A stretch of 64,000 nucleotides of DNA from Flaccisagitta enflata (lineage: Eukaryota; Chaetognatha; Sagittoidea; Aphragmophora). Below the pieces are notes generated by a model that saw only the letters and a program-made list of their open reading frames with translations, was not told the origin of the DNA and made no database searches. How positions within the stretch are numbered: position 1 is the first letter of the stretch; every line of letters starts with the position of its first letter. The position numbers and the translations under genes are program-made. This document shows positions 29,005-40,629 of this stretch, piece by piece. Location of the stretch: the NCBI GenBank assembly GCA_965153355.1, contig OZ231128.1:8556001-8620000 (forward strand), given 5' to 3'.

Positions 29005-31877
29005 TGGACTAGTTTTCAAATAGTATTTACAGTATTCCCAATATGTACAGGCGTTAAAGAGGGTTTCATTTGATTCTTTCTATTAGATAAATCCCATATT
29101 TGTCTTATGACATATTCCGCTTTGTCTACATCACATCGATCTTTGGAATATATTTTTTGGAAATCAAATTTCAGTTCGGACTCATACAAATTCATGTAAC
29201 TGAATTTCTTGCAATAGTTTATTCTGTGCGATTCATCATCTAAGACAGAGCAAGCGTCACATGTTTTTCTTTTATATTTGAAATGGAAGTTCGCCGCGCA
29301 ATCGAGCATCCCTGACATGCCCATAATGAGTGTTTTTGCACCAATCTTACTTCTCTTTATCACACATGCCATTGGCTCCCGTTTATATGTCTGTTTCTCA
29401 ATTATGTCATGGATGAATTTTGTTTTTGTTCTTTCCCCTTGGGGTCCGCTGTATCCTTCTTTGAGGCGATCCACATGTCTCTGTTCAATTTTTGATTTGA
29501 CTCTACGTTTCCATTCAGCAAATGGCATTTCTTTAATCTCGTCCCATGTGAAATCGAGTTCATAATTATCAAGCAATTCATTTATTTGCTTACCCCACCA
29601 GATATTTTCGGATCTTTGAATGAAAAGATTTCGCCTGGTCCAGTCGTAATCTGGTCTGTTTAGTATGGTTTTTAGGTAAATAAGTTGTTTTTGGTCAATT
29701 CGTTGTGATGTAAATAGACATCCTGTCGTAAGGAATACCGCAATGGATGGTGTTGTTTGAGGTAAGCCAAATAGTTTCTTTAGGGACCATAATTCAATAC
29801 GTTCAAGTTTCTTCCTCTCCTCCTTTTTTAAGACCCAGGTCTCGCTGTTTGACAACAGCTGTGATATGATCTTTGATTCATGCAGTCTCAGCAACGCTTG
29901 GGTTTCTATGTAGCTTATGGTTTCACTGCTACAGTATGCCATTACTTTTCGTGTAGTAAATTTTACTGTTTTTTCTATTTCTTCTATGTTTTTCTGGTTG
30001 CTGTTATTCTTCATAATTACATCACCTAGGTATTTGTATTGTTCACAGGAGTCTATATCTAGGTCTCCCAATTTCCATTTTTGTTCAATAAAAGCAGATC
30101 TGCCTATTGCCATGACTTTGCATTTGCTTGCTCCCCACTTGAGTTTTTGTTTTATAGCAAAATTGTTTACTGTTTGCAGAGTACGTTTTTGTTGTGTTTT
30201 TCCTTCTGCAAAACTAAGTACATCGTCAACCCAGATGAGGAAGAGTAATTTGAGTAGATCGAAGTAAACTCCTAAATCCTCTTCATTTTGGTTTTCTTCT
30301 TGGAGTAAATCCATCAGTTTTGAGAACATAAATCCGAAGTTTTTCCCTCCTTGTTTTCCTCCGACTATTCTTTTTATTTCTTCAGTGAGGCCGTGTCGAG
30401 TCTTTACTTGACATGTTAAATTTGTATTAAGGCGCTTTAAAAGTCGCCAAACTTTGCCTTTTAGTCCTCGATCCCACAATTCCACCAACATATCTTCTAC
30501 ACTGGCTCTGTCATATGCTTTCGTCACGTCATAGAAAGTGACATACAATTCTTTTTTATGTTTTAAAGCATACGCCATAGCTCCTCTTAGGATAAAGAGA
30601 TGGTCTCTTGTTGCTGTCCCTTTTTTTACGCCTCCCTGAGCTTGAGTAAAGGGTATGAGACGAGTCATTCGATCATTTATGAGCTCCTCACATATCATTG
30701 AAACTGTACTTGAAACCGTTATGCCTCTTTGAAAGTTCATGACTTCTCTGTCGCCTTTTCCTTTATAAATGATGGTGATCAGGCCATTATTCCAAATCCT
30801 CGGAACAACCTCTTTTTCCCAGAAACGTTTTATTACTGGGTACAGCCACTCAACAAATCCTCTTCCTCCCCTCTTAAGCATTTCGTTGGGAAAGTCAGTT
30901 GTGGATTTTGAGTTTTTCTTGTTTTTTATGACATTTTCTACCTCACTTATGCTTGGAACGTCGTTGTACTCTAGATCATCATAGTCAAAATCATTTTCAT
31001 AGATCTCCAATTTTATTTCCACGGTTGCATGGTGTTCATGACTGGGGAGACTTGGGTCAGGACTGTAAAGGGTTTGGAAATAAGTAGCGGCTACTTTCTT
31101 CTGGGATTCGGGATCTAGAACTCTTTGCCCAGTTTCATCTTTTAAAGCAGTCCAATTATTCAAGACATCCTTTTTTTGTTCCCTACATGCATTCCAGAAG
31201 CCATTTTCTTCAGACATCATTTTTTCAAATTTCTTTTGACTTTTTTCTTCGTTTTCCTTTAAAATAAGTTCCTTCAATTCGTTTTGTTTTTGGTAGTAAT
31301 GCTGTAATTTTTCTCCTTTTATTTGCCTATCAGTTTCCTTTTCAAATTCTTTTTTGGCAGTCCTTTTTTCACTTCTCATTTCTCTTATTTCTTTGCTTTC
31401 TCGATGTTTTCTATTTGGATTAAAGGTAGTTTTCCCTATGGTCTCACTTGCGATTGTTTCAATTTCATTTGTCCATTTACAATAATTTGTTTCAAAGTCC
31501 TTGTCCTCATTTGATATCATTTGAGAGCCTCTTGATTTAGACAACATTAGCTTCTTCTCAAAATCTGCCCACGACTCATCTGGGGCTGATAAACGCCATT
31601 TAACGACTTTTGGTTGCTTTGGTTTGTCACAAACAGCATCTGTACTGATTTTGACTATTATGCTGTTGTGATCAGTGGGTGCCATCCCGGATAAAAGAAA
31701 GTTTTCATCTTCATCAATTAGCATATCTTTGATGGCATGTGTCACTTCACGACTAGATAATACGAAATCTATTGCGGATTTTTCATCTTTTTTTGTTCGG
31801 TAGATTCTAGTTATTTTGCCCGAATATTTTTCAGACAGATTTAATATGTCTAATTCACATTCATCTATCACTTCCAT
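29000..31877 (-). mobile_element. non-LTR retrotransposon, 5'-truncated, long intact ORF2
   Basis: A minus-strand frame of ~955 non-repeat residues ends at TGA 29018-29016. It starts inside the apurinic-endonuclease domain (DFVLSSREV; APTDHNSIIVKIS, the S/T-DHN catalytic motif). The full reverse transcriptase follows: KSTTDFPNEMLKRG, NNGLITIIYKGKGD, FYDVTKAYDRAS, GGKQGG and the catalytic IWVDDVLSF (VDD rather than YADD). A zinc knuckle CDACSVLDDESHRINYC lies near the C-terminus. It nicks target DNA and copies its RNA by target-primed reverse transcription. The endonuclease N-terminus is missing: the frame upstream is only (TC)n translation. The 3' UTR is under 20 bp and runs into (GA)n. No internal stop is seen in the domain-bearing part, so the copy is young or was recently active. 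Confidence 0.9.
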
Positions 31878-31925
<48 letters not shown>

Positions 31926-31928
31926 GAG
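31878..31928. repeat. (GA)n at the 5' truncation point of the LINE
   Basis: A GA array of ~50 bp precisely where the endonuclease coding sequence begins, matching the array at the other end of the element. Confidence 0.95.
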
Positions 31929-32344
31929 CATCAAAGAGCCCGCTATCTGGACAGACTTTTTGTTCCTGGAACTTGTAGTGTTGTCTTCGACCAAGAATCA
32001 GTATGCTTTGAGCAATCAAGATCTGGCTAGCCTTTTCCACTCTAGATAGCGATTCCCAGATCCAGCATCAAGATATGGGGCCAGATTTGGGGCCCCTTTT
32101 GAGAAACGACATACCAGGCAGGAGCAGTAATCCAAAAACCGCCCATAAACGAGGAAATTGAAAATTGTTACCGACCGACTGACAGATTGACCAAAAAACT
32201 GACAGACATATCGGGCTAGCGTGCACGCGATTAATAAAAAAAACAAAGAAAGGCATAATGGAATCCTGTAATTATTCTATCATATACGGCAGAGACGAAG
32301 ATAAAAAGTTTTAGTGGGTAAGTTGTCCAACTTTCACAAAATCT

Positions 32345-32525
32345 TTCAATAACAAACATGAAAGACGTAATGATGACAGCTTTGATGACAAACGTGTTTG
32401 ACTTGATGAGAGACTTGATGACAGACACGGTTAACATCACGACAGACTTGATGACAGTCATGTTGACAGACTTGATGACAGCGATGTTGACAGACTTGAT
32501 GACAGCCATGTTCGACGTGATGCCT
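32345..32525. repeat. ~30-bp ttgatgacagacatg minisatellite
   Basis: Imperfect tandem copies of tgacagacttgatgacag with insertions. 31929-32344 and 32526-32694 contain nothing identifiable. Confidence 0.75.
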
Positions 32526-32694
32526 GATCGTCATTTCGTTTTCATGTGCAAATAACGGAATCAGGTGTCAAAGAGCGCAAATCCCGTCAAAATTCTCTCG
32601 AAAGATTTTAGCAGAAATTTCACGCTGTTAATATGCTTAGTATTCTCAGGTGTCTCATGCCAAAAATGCTTTTAGCTGATTTAAGGGGGCGTTT

Positions 32695-32953
32695 CTAGTC
32701 AAAGATGATCGCGTTTTGAATGGGCCACTCGGTGGCTCGCTACGTTCGTTCGCTCACACCGCTCACTCCGCTCACTCGCGCCGCAGCGCTCCACTTCGCT
32801 ACGCTCGCTTCGCTCGCTCGCTACGTTTACGGGCTCGCTCACTCACTTCGCTCACTCCCTCGTGGGACAGTTGAAAATCTTGAATATGTGTTCACGCTGT
32901 TATCGCGTTCCATGGAAAAGAACGCGATAATTGTCATCACTAGAAACACGCCC
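32695..32953. mobile_element. MITE family copy 2, TAA target duplication
   Basis: The element runs from gggggcgtttctagt to actagaaacacgccc and is flanked by TAA on both sides (32692-32694 and 32954-32956). A 3-bp TWA target duplication plus G-starting TIRs fits PIF/Harbinger-type non-autonomous elements. It is inverted relative to the copy at 24361 and has no coding capacity. Confidence 0.88.
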
Positions 32954-33274
32954 TAAAAGCTTCTGGAGGCACGCGTTTCATGTTTACGGGGTTTAAGAGG
33001 AGAACTCAACGAGAAATGTATATTTTTGATTTGCATAATGCATCTTTGCTCTTGCATCTGTACTTTTGAGATGGAAAGTTCTAATCGATGAGGAAAGTTC
33101 TAAGTGCGATAACATCGAATAATAAAGCATTAAATCATTATACATTAGGTAATCAATGTGTATTATGTATCGGGCCTGAAACTATAGATCGAAATATAGT
33201 TATGTGATTTTGACTGAGCAAGAAAGGAAAAGAAAAAGTCATTATTAAAAGAAAAAAAGAACAGACAGACAGCC

Positions 33275-33275
33275 A

Positions 33276-33365
<90 letters not shown>

Positions 33366-33412
33366 AGGAAAGAAGGAAAGAGAGAAGGAAAGGAAGAAAG
33401 GAAGAAAGAAAA

Positions 33413-33476
<64 letters not shown>

Positions 33477-33485
33477 CAGAAAGAC

Positions 33486-33524
<39 letters not shown>

Positions 33525-33541
33525 GAGAAAGAGAGAAAGAG

Positions 33542-33584
<43 letters not shown>

Positions 33585-33744
33585 ACGAAAGAAAGAAAGA
33601 AAGAAGGAAAGAAAGAAACAGGAAGAAAAAAAGAAAGAAAGAAAAAATGTAAGAAGAAGGTTGAGAATAGGTTAACCATCTAACAATATACATGAAATGG
33701 ATATACCGCTTTGAATAATTTCCATCACCATTCAAAAGGTGAGG

Positions 33745-33810
<66 letters not shown>
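33275..33810. repeat. (GAAA)n and (GA)n microsatellites
   Basis: (GAAA)n with variants fills ~33277-33645; (GA)n fills ~33750-33806. The long Phe-Leu-Ser frames on the other strand are repeat translations. Confidence 0.95.
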
Positions 33811-34059
33811 AGAGAGAGAGAAGAAGAAAGAGACAGAGGGATAGAGAAATAGAGAGACGGAGAATAAAGTAAAGACAAAAGACAAAAGACAAAAGACAAT
33901 TAGACAGCCGGACGATTAAGCGCTGCCAGACATACAGAGAATGTGTGCAATAGATAAGTGCAAACTGGCTCACTCTTTTGCGCAATATCCGTGGACACAA
34001 AATGCAGCCTCATCACATTTTTCTCATTTGTATTCAAAAAAGGAGAGCGCCAAGTAAAT

Positions 34060-34375
34060 GAACAATTTCTAGCCATAAATCAGGATAGACCTTCTCGCCA
34101 TAGGGGGCAGCTAGCGATACGCCTGGGTGAGCCATGGGCCACAGTGTACCATTTGGGATGAAAAAGGACCGAGACATAAAGCAAGATAGCCCTCTTTCCA
34201 ATAGAGAGCAGCTAGAGATACGCCTGGGTGAGTCATGGGGCACAGTGCATCACTTGAGATGAAATAAGACCGAGACGTGAAGCAAGATAGACCTCAGAAC
34301 AGTAGGTGGCATCTAGTAAGACGCCTGGGTGAGCCATTTTGGATGAGAAAGGACTAAGACATAAAGCATTTGTTA
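34060..34375. repeat. three tandem copies of a ~108-bp unit
   Basis: Each copy has agcaagatagacct-like, gcagctagagatacgcctgg, gtgagccatggg and gatgaaaaaggaccgagaca segments. Copies differ by 10-15 percent; the third is shortened. Confidence 0.8.
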
Positions 34376-34462
34376 CGTGTAAGCATTGCATTGAGCCACA
34401 GTATGCTGCTTTGCATGAAAAATAACGTTATCATGTACTTAACAAGTCATCCAAGGATTGCA

Positions 34463-34885
34463 CATGGTCAGCGGTACCCGATGCCCTGCTTGGAGTGATA
34501 GCTGAAGAAGTGGTGTGAGCGCAGGGCAGCGGCCCCAAAGGGCCGATGTCCTGTAGGACACAGGTGTGAACCATTACGTACGTCTGTCCTGACAAGGCTG
34601 ATTAAGGGCCTTGAAGAGCTAATTTTAGGCCTCAAACGACTGATTTTTGGCCTGAGTGGGCTGATTTTGGGCTTGAGAGGGCTAATTTGGGGCCTGAGAG
34701 GGCGGGGGGGGAGCTTATTTTGGGCCTCAGAGGACTGGTTTCTGGCCTGGAGTGAGGGCTGATTTTGGGCTTGAGAGGCTAATTGGGGCCTGAGAGGGGC
34801 CTCAGAAGCTAATTTTGGGCCTTAGAGGACTATTTTTTGCCTCGAGGCGATTTTGAGGTTGAGAGCTAATTTTGGGGCCTCAGTA
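34463..34885. repeat. dispersed repeat (ggtacccg...ggcagcggcccc) with ggcctgag minisatellite
   Basis: The head matches the element in PDIA5 intron 5 (10888-11220). It is followed by ~28-bp units around attttgggcctgagaggg. A short part (gggccgatgtcctataggac) recurs at ~39976. No gene is seen from 34886 to 35216. Confidence 0.65.
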
Positions 34886-35216
34886 GGGACACTTGGACGT
34901 GGACAGTCATCGTACGGAAGGCGCTGCGTAAGTTAGTTGACATCGTCGCAGAAGGTTGTGTGGCCAACCCCCTCCACTCCCCCAAAAACAACAGTTTTTT
35001 TTCTACAATTTTGACTTGATCATCACAAACGAAATGACACAGCCCTAACGGACAGGCAAAGCTTCTTATAGACACGAGTAGCTCCATTTGTTTAAGAGCA
35101 TTGCTCCTCCAAAGTTGTTGCTGGTTTTTAGTTTGGACGACGGTATTCCAAGATAGGCAATTAGAAGTTTTACCCTCAATTTGCTCTAGAACCCTGACAC
35201 ATATTTAACCATGTAA

Positions 35217-37729
35217 TCACCTCTTCTTCAAATTAACCGGTAGACTTTGATAAGGCTTAAGATCTTCTTCTTCTTTGGAATTGAGGACAGAGTTTTCTCT
35301 GGATTTGGGCAGAGATTGCATCTTTGGAAGCCGCGAAAAGATTTTGGCTTCTTTAGATTCACCAACGACCATCGCGGGCTCACCTATTCCTATTTGTACC
35401 TGAATCGCCCATTTAGGGCAGGGGGCATTGAAAAGGCGTGTTAAAGGATTAATCTGGCTAGCAGGGTCAATAACGCATTCATGCATTATCGGCAGCAAAA
35501 AAAAAGGCTGTATCGGACCAACAGACCGACCATTTGAGGCTTATGGAGTCGCTAACTGAGAAAAGTTTACAACCACGAAATTATGTAAAATGGTTGTTTG
35601 CTCACTGGATCTTCGAGTTCCGCCGTTTTAGGGGTAATTAAGATTCTCTCATCGTCGTTTTGCTTTTGCCGGGACTTGATTTGGATGCCTGCCATTTGGT
35701 CGGCGCTTGGAACCACTTCATTGGCACCTCCTTCTGTCGCCTTGGCGCCAACTTTGGCGCCGCCGTCTAAAGTCTTCATCCCCGTGGCGCCTCCTTCATT
35801 CGTCTTTGGCGCTTTCTTGTAGGCCTCTTTAGTCACTTTTGATGTCTTTGTTGAAGGAATTTTGTTGATGCCATGGTTGGTCACTATCTCATTATTCCCC
35901 TTTGCGGCTTTGTTCTGCTGCTGTACGTCAGTTTCCATTCTCGGTACCACATTCTCATCGTCATCCCGATCTTCATAATTCTCATCATCGTCATCTTCGC
36001 CACTATCATCGTCATCCTCGTAATCATCATCATCGTTGTTGGCGGTCAAAAGTGGACAGAAGCCGTCTTTCCACACCAACTCGTTTTCTAGACATTCTCT
36101 CTTGGCGGGATGGAAGAGCGTCCCTTCCACGCAAGCGTAGGTTTTGCCTACCAAAGACTTTCCATCCCTTTTGATGACAATAAATGTTGTATTGTCGGTG
36201 GTGCGAAACGGGGTTTGGGAAATCTGATAAGGAATCAGATGGCGTTATTGGAAAATAAAACTGTTTGAAATGGAAATTTATGCCATGTCTGCGAGGGAAT
36301 GAGCGAGTGATTGAGCGACCCATGCTCCAGAGCATTTGTTGAACATTATGACCGACTAAATTGGATGTGAATTTGCCTCATTGAAAACGCACCGTAGGAT
36401 CCCGGCAGGTTGGTTTAGGCGTTTCCAGGTAAAATGGGGTTGGAAAGAAAACGAATAAGATCTTCTTAAAATCGAGTTGTATAGGCCTAGTTAATTCTTT
36501 ATTGATCATTAAGCCATTACTTTCTCACACGTCGATCTTTCACCATCAGAAAGTCTCTATTCTAAGGCTAAGCTTGGTCTGAGTCACCTTGATATCTCAC
36601 ACTGATGGAAGTATCGGCAGTCAATGGCAATTTGAGGTCCCCACTCGACTTGGACCGGCAGCTTGTCGCCGACGGAGGCTTCTAGTCCTTGACACGGCAC
36701 GGACCCGTGCTCGTGGACGTTGTTTAACCTGAGACCAACACCACAGACACAACAAATGTGTGGGGGATCGAACTCCGAGTTTTGATGTTCCTCTGCTCAT
36801 GTGGTAGTAGTCTCTTTATTATTATATTGACGATTTTTGTCTGTTGAATTTACAATTTATAAATTTTTGCCTCTTTCCCCTGAATATTCCTGAATTATAA
36901 TTGTATAATATAAGAGTCGGAATTGTCGATTTTGAACACAGGGGACCAACGACATGCAAAGGTTTCTTTTATTACACAGAAAGAAAGAAAAGTCAGTTTG
37001 ATAAAGCATATATGAGGTTTCATGATAAATGCTATGGAATGGAAGATTACAGAACCAATGACATAACAGTGAGAGGGGCAGTCAAAATCGCTAGCACCCC
37101 TACCTGCAGCTCAAGTGGTTACCACCACACGGGCAATAAAGGTGGTGCCCAACAACTTGTCCCAATTTATTTCCCGCCATCGAGGCGATTTCTTAATTCC
37201 AACCTAGTTTTCAAGATACAGCCCTTTTAAGGGGGAAAATCAGCCATTTTCTGAGGTGTTGATTCAGCTTATTTATGAACTATGAGGAAATACAAAAAAC
37301 GCCTAGATAGCGGGAATAGTTTTGGGATGAGCCTTTAGCCAGTGCAGTACCTCAGTTGTCCCTGTAATTTTGTCCATCCAAGCTGTGGGTAGGGGTGCTA
37401 GCTATTTTGCTGCCCCTCTCATTATATTATCATTTTGACAGTATAGATAAACATTGCCACGATGTAATCATACATCTGGATGCCAATTTTTTAGATCAGA
37501 TCATGCTTTTTGGAGTCAAATGGACAAAGTGGCTGCATTTTTAAGAGAAAAAAACTGACCTTTTGTTCCTGGAAAGGTAGTGTTCCTTTTTTCCGGTTGG
37601 CGCCGCCACCGTCGCTTCGATACTAAACGCGAAAATAGCGACATAAGACCAAAGAGTCAGAACTGACGTCACCGCCATGACGCTTTTCTCTTCCATCGCC
37701 GCCGCCGTCTCTCTAAATAGCAGCCTCAT
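35217..37729 (-). CDS. secreted protein with chitin-binding type-2-like domain, four exons
   Basis: Exons in coding order: 37729-37560, 36728-36588, 36167-35606, 35453-35217 (TGA). They sum to 1110 nt, exactly 370 codons, with consistent phases. Exon 1 encodes a signal peptide (hydrophobic SVLTLWSYVAIFAFS) and a basic SRNKR sequence suited to furin-type cleavage. Exons 2-3 together give six cysteines in a peritrophin-A/CBM14-like arrangement: PCQGLEASVGD, DCRYFHQCE, YACVEGTLFHPAKREC and WKDGFCP. CBM14 domains bind chitin in peritrophic membrane, cuticle or shell matrix. An Asp-rich stretch, an Ala/Gly-rich linker and a basic tail (VNLKKR) follow. The exon 3 acceptor (caaaag) has a weak polypyrimidine tract; an alternative upstream acceptor would break phase. 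Domain assignment is by cysteine pattern; the exact substrate is inference. Confidence 0.65.
37071..37423. repeat. inverted repeat, ~42-bp arms
   Basis: tgagaggggcagtcaaaatc then gctagcacccctacctgcag at ~37069-37110 recurs in reverse complement at ~37379-37424 (aagctgtgggtaggggtgct). The ~270-bp interior has no gene. It may be a foldback or MITE-type element; no clear target duplication is visible. Confidence 0.6.
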
Positions 37730-38104
37730 TAACTGATATTTGTTTTATAGTTCGATTGTTTTAAGGGTCAGATCAATTTTCTCTCGCGTAGGAGAGAAAG
37801 GTTAACGAGAGAGCACCGCCTAGTTTAAATCCTAGTAAACCTTGAGCGTCTTTTCAAAGAGGAAAGAAATATATTTCATCAGCTTCCAGTAGCGGAAGAG
37901 CAGGAGGAGGAGGAGGAAGAAGAGGCTGAAGAGGAAGATGTGGAGTAGAAATGCAAAAAACGACGACCTAGATGGTAACAGCGAAATTTCGCGACAATAA
38001 AGACAAAGACGACGACCGCAGAAAATTGGCGACAAGGTGGAAAGATAAAAAGAAAAGATAATTGAAAAGGATTATCTTGGAAATTAAGATGGCAGAATAA
38101 AAAC

Positions 38105-38315
38105 AAGTGACGCGGGGTCCCCATATCGTTGCGGACAGGTGGGCAGGGGCATCCAACCCCCAGCCTCACCTCAACCACACCCCCAACCCACTCACACACA
38201 AACGGTATCAACTGCGGCATCATAAATTCGCGTTTTCAACTCGAGCGTGACCAACGGACCTACAGACGGACAAAGCCACTTATAGAGTTTCGTGTCCGCA
38301 ACTCAAAACAATAAT
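38105..38315 (+). repeat. dispersed GTTGCG-hairpin repeat, near-complete copy
   Basis: gtgacgcggggtccccatat, cgttgcggacaggtgggcag, a cca/ccc-rich block, ttcgcgttttcaactcgagc, acggacaaagccacttatag and the end gagtttcgtgtccgcaact. This is the best full-length example without a (GGAC)n expansion, about 205 bp, so it defines the family. Confidence 0.75.
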
Positions 38316-38429
38316 TGGCCGCAAGTTGCGCCTCAATCCAGCTATAAAGTAAAATCCTGGTGCAATGGGGTGGCTGAAAGAGTACAAGTTATGAACAGTG
38401 CAAGGTTATGATTGATGAATGAACGGTAT

Positions 38430-38990
38430 TAGCAAGTGATAGATGATCGCGACAGGCAATGGGTTGGTGAATGGCGGTGGGGAAGGGTTGAAGATCCGTT
38501 GTTGCAAGTGGTTGGTGAACAGCGGTGGCATGGCGTTGATGTACGCTGTTGTGGTAAATGGTGGTGGTGTAACAGACTAACGAGTGTGGTGATCAGTTGT
38601 TGCAAGTGGTGGCATGGCGTTGATAAACGGTACTGTCATGGCGAGTGGTTCATTAACGTTGGTTGCTAGTGGTTCAGGAATGCCGTTGGCTTGTGGTTGA
38701 AGATCGGTGGTGACAAAGTTTTGATGTCTTGATGACCCGTGATTCCAAGTTACTGATGAATATTGCTTGCGTGCTATTTACAAACGTAGCTTGCACGTGG
38801 CTAAGAAGTGTTCGTAAGTGGTCTTTGGACTGTGCTTGCAAATGGTTTATGAACGGTCAACGGTGCTTGCAAGTTATTGATGAATTGTGCTTGCAAGTGG
38901 TGGATTAGCGCTGCTGAAAAGTGGTCGATGAATGATGAACTCTGCTTAAAGTGGTTGATGATTGTTGCTGTCACGAGGTTGATGCACGTG
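38430..38990. repeat. degenerate gtgg-ttgatgaa minisatellite
   Basis: Irregular repeats of 20-40 bp built on gcaagtggttgatgaa and variants. Frames here are not convincing. Confidence 0.6.
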
Positions 38991-39307
38991 GGAGCTAATG
39001 GGCATTTTACTAACTACTGCCTGACGTGGATGTGTACCAACTCTATTGTCTTTTCGTTGACTTTGTTTTTGTCTTGTTGCGGTTTGTTTGCTGTTTTTTT
39101 CCCATTCCTTATATTGCGGTCTCTAGACAGCTGCCACTTTCGCGTTCATCTTCTGCGGTTTTCGGCATGATTAAGTTATAATGAATTTTTTTTGTCATCT
39201 ATTTTTAGAAAGAAGGTGGTTATGGAGGAGGAGGAGGAAGAAGAGGAGGTGGTTAAGTTGAAGTCGATAGAATTTGCTTAGATTGTTGACTCATTCGTTA
39301 AGTACGG

Positions 39308-40582
39308 ATGACAAGGCTCTCAAGGCTTGATAAAGAAATCGTCTTGTTCTTACTCAGCCTCTTCCTCCTCCTCGTCCTCTCCTTTGTGAGTAGCCACTTC
39401 ACTTGGTCAGGTGCAGGCGTTGGCACAAGAAGACCAATTCACACCTCTTTCCTTCCATCCACCGTCTCTCTCTCTTTTTCTCTCTCTTTTTCTCTCTCTC
39501 TCTCTCTCTTCTTTTGTTCTTATGATATTTTTGATACCGTTGCCAGAAGTTTATAGCAGACATATTTCCAGGTTGAGCAAATATCGGAATTTTTTTTTAA
39601 AGGTCCCACACTTCAATCTCTATCGGCAAATTTGCCTTCCTTGTATGCGACAACACGTCGTCATGATAGACTAGATCAAAATTTGTCCCTGGATCGGTCT
39701 ATGATATCAATAATCGAGTGCATATGATAGTAGGACGTAAGCTGTAATGATCTATCCTATATGAAAATTAAGAATTACGGCAATAGCCTGAGGAGCGCTT
39801 ACTGGTGACGTGTCATGTGCACTCAACGACTCATGTAATCCAAATTTTGGATTTTTGCGTTTGGATTGCCAGTTGCCCGACTGGTTGGTTCAAGTGTCTT
39901 GAAGAAGCCGAGGTTTGGGTTAAAATAGGCTCAACTATGCCGTGGCCAGTGCCAGATATTTTGCCCCCCCCCCCCAGGGCCGATGTCCTATAGGACGTAG
40001 GACACGGGGGTGAATTTCCCCTCGCCTTGCTCTCACTCCACTTCTTCTGCTGATTACTTTCTGCAGGATATCGGTAGCTGCTAACTATTTTTGATTCTTT
40101 GATGACTAGTCCTTTTTCCTCTTCCCCCCCCCCTTCCCCTTTCATTCTCTCCTTCAGAACCGAGTCCACGTCTCGTCGTTGGAAGACAACTCCAACGAAT
40201 CATCGAGTCGAGAGCGACGTCACATTAGTTTTGATGGACGCGACTTGGATGAGGATGAGAATGAGGCAGACAACGACCAACACGACGTCTATGAGGATGA
40301 TGATGATGCGGACTTGGAAGGAGGAGCCTGTGACTGTTGGCATTGCTTGGATCGAAGAGATCGGGAAGCGGAAGAGAGAGAACGGGCCGCCGGCAGAAAC
40401 GAAACCAGACTGCGATTCCATCGACCAACGGATAGCGGACAAGGTAGTTGTTGTTGTTTTTGTTGTTGTTGTTGGTGTCGTCATTAAAAATCGTACATGT
40501 AGAACTGACCTATAGCGTCGTGGTTGTTGCTTATATTGGTTAAGAAAAAGTATTTTATGATTGTTGCTGCCGCTGTTGTTGT

Positions 40583-40629
<47 letters not shown>

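Noticed and set aside
35940-36200. Alternative upstream acceptor at 36224 for exon 3 of the chitin-binding-type gene
   Set aside because: It would extend the exon with an open frame but gives the wrong phase relative to the preceding exon; the acceptor ending at 36168 restores phase and the total of 370 codons.
36901-37230. A 109-codon + strand frame
   Set aside because: It overlaps the inverted repeat at 37069-37424 and lies in an intron of the minus-strand gene; there is no domain and poor start context.
39190-39256. Gly/Arg-rich exon end (KEGGYGGGGGRRGGG then stop)
   Set aside because: There is an acceptor-like tatttttag before it, but the stretch is only 16 codons of simple GGA repeat with no partner exon identified.
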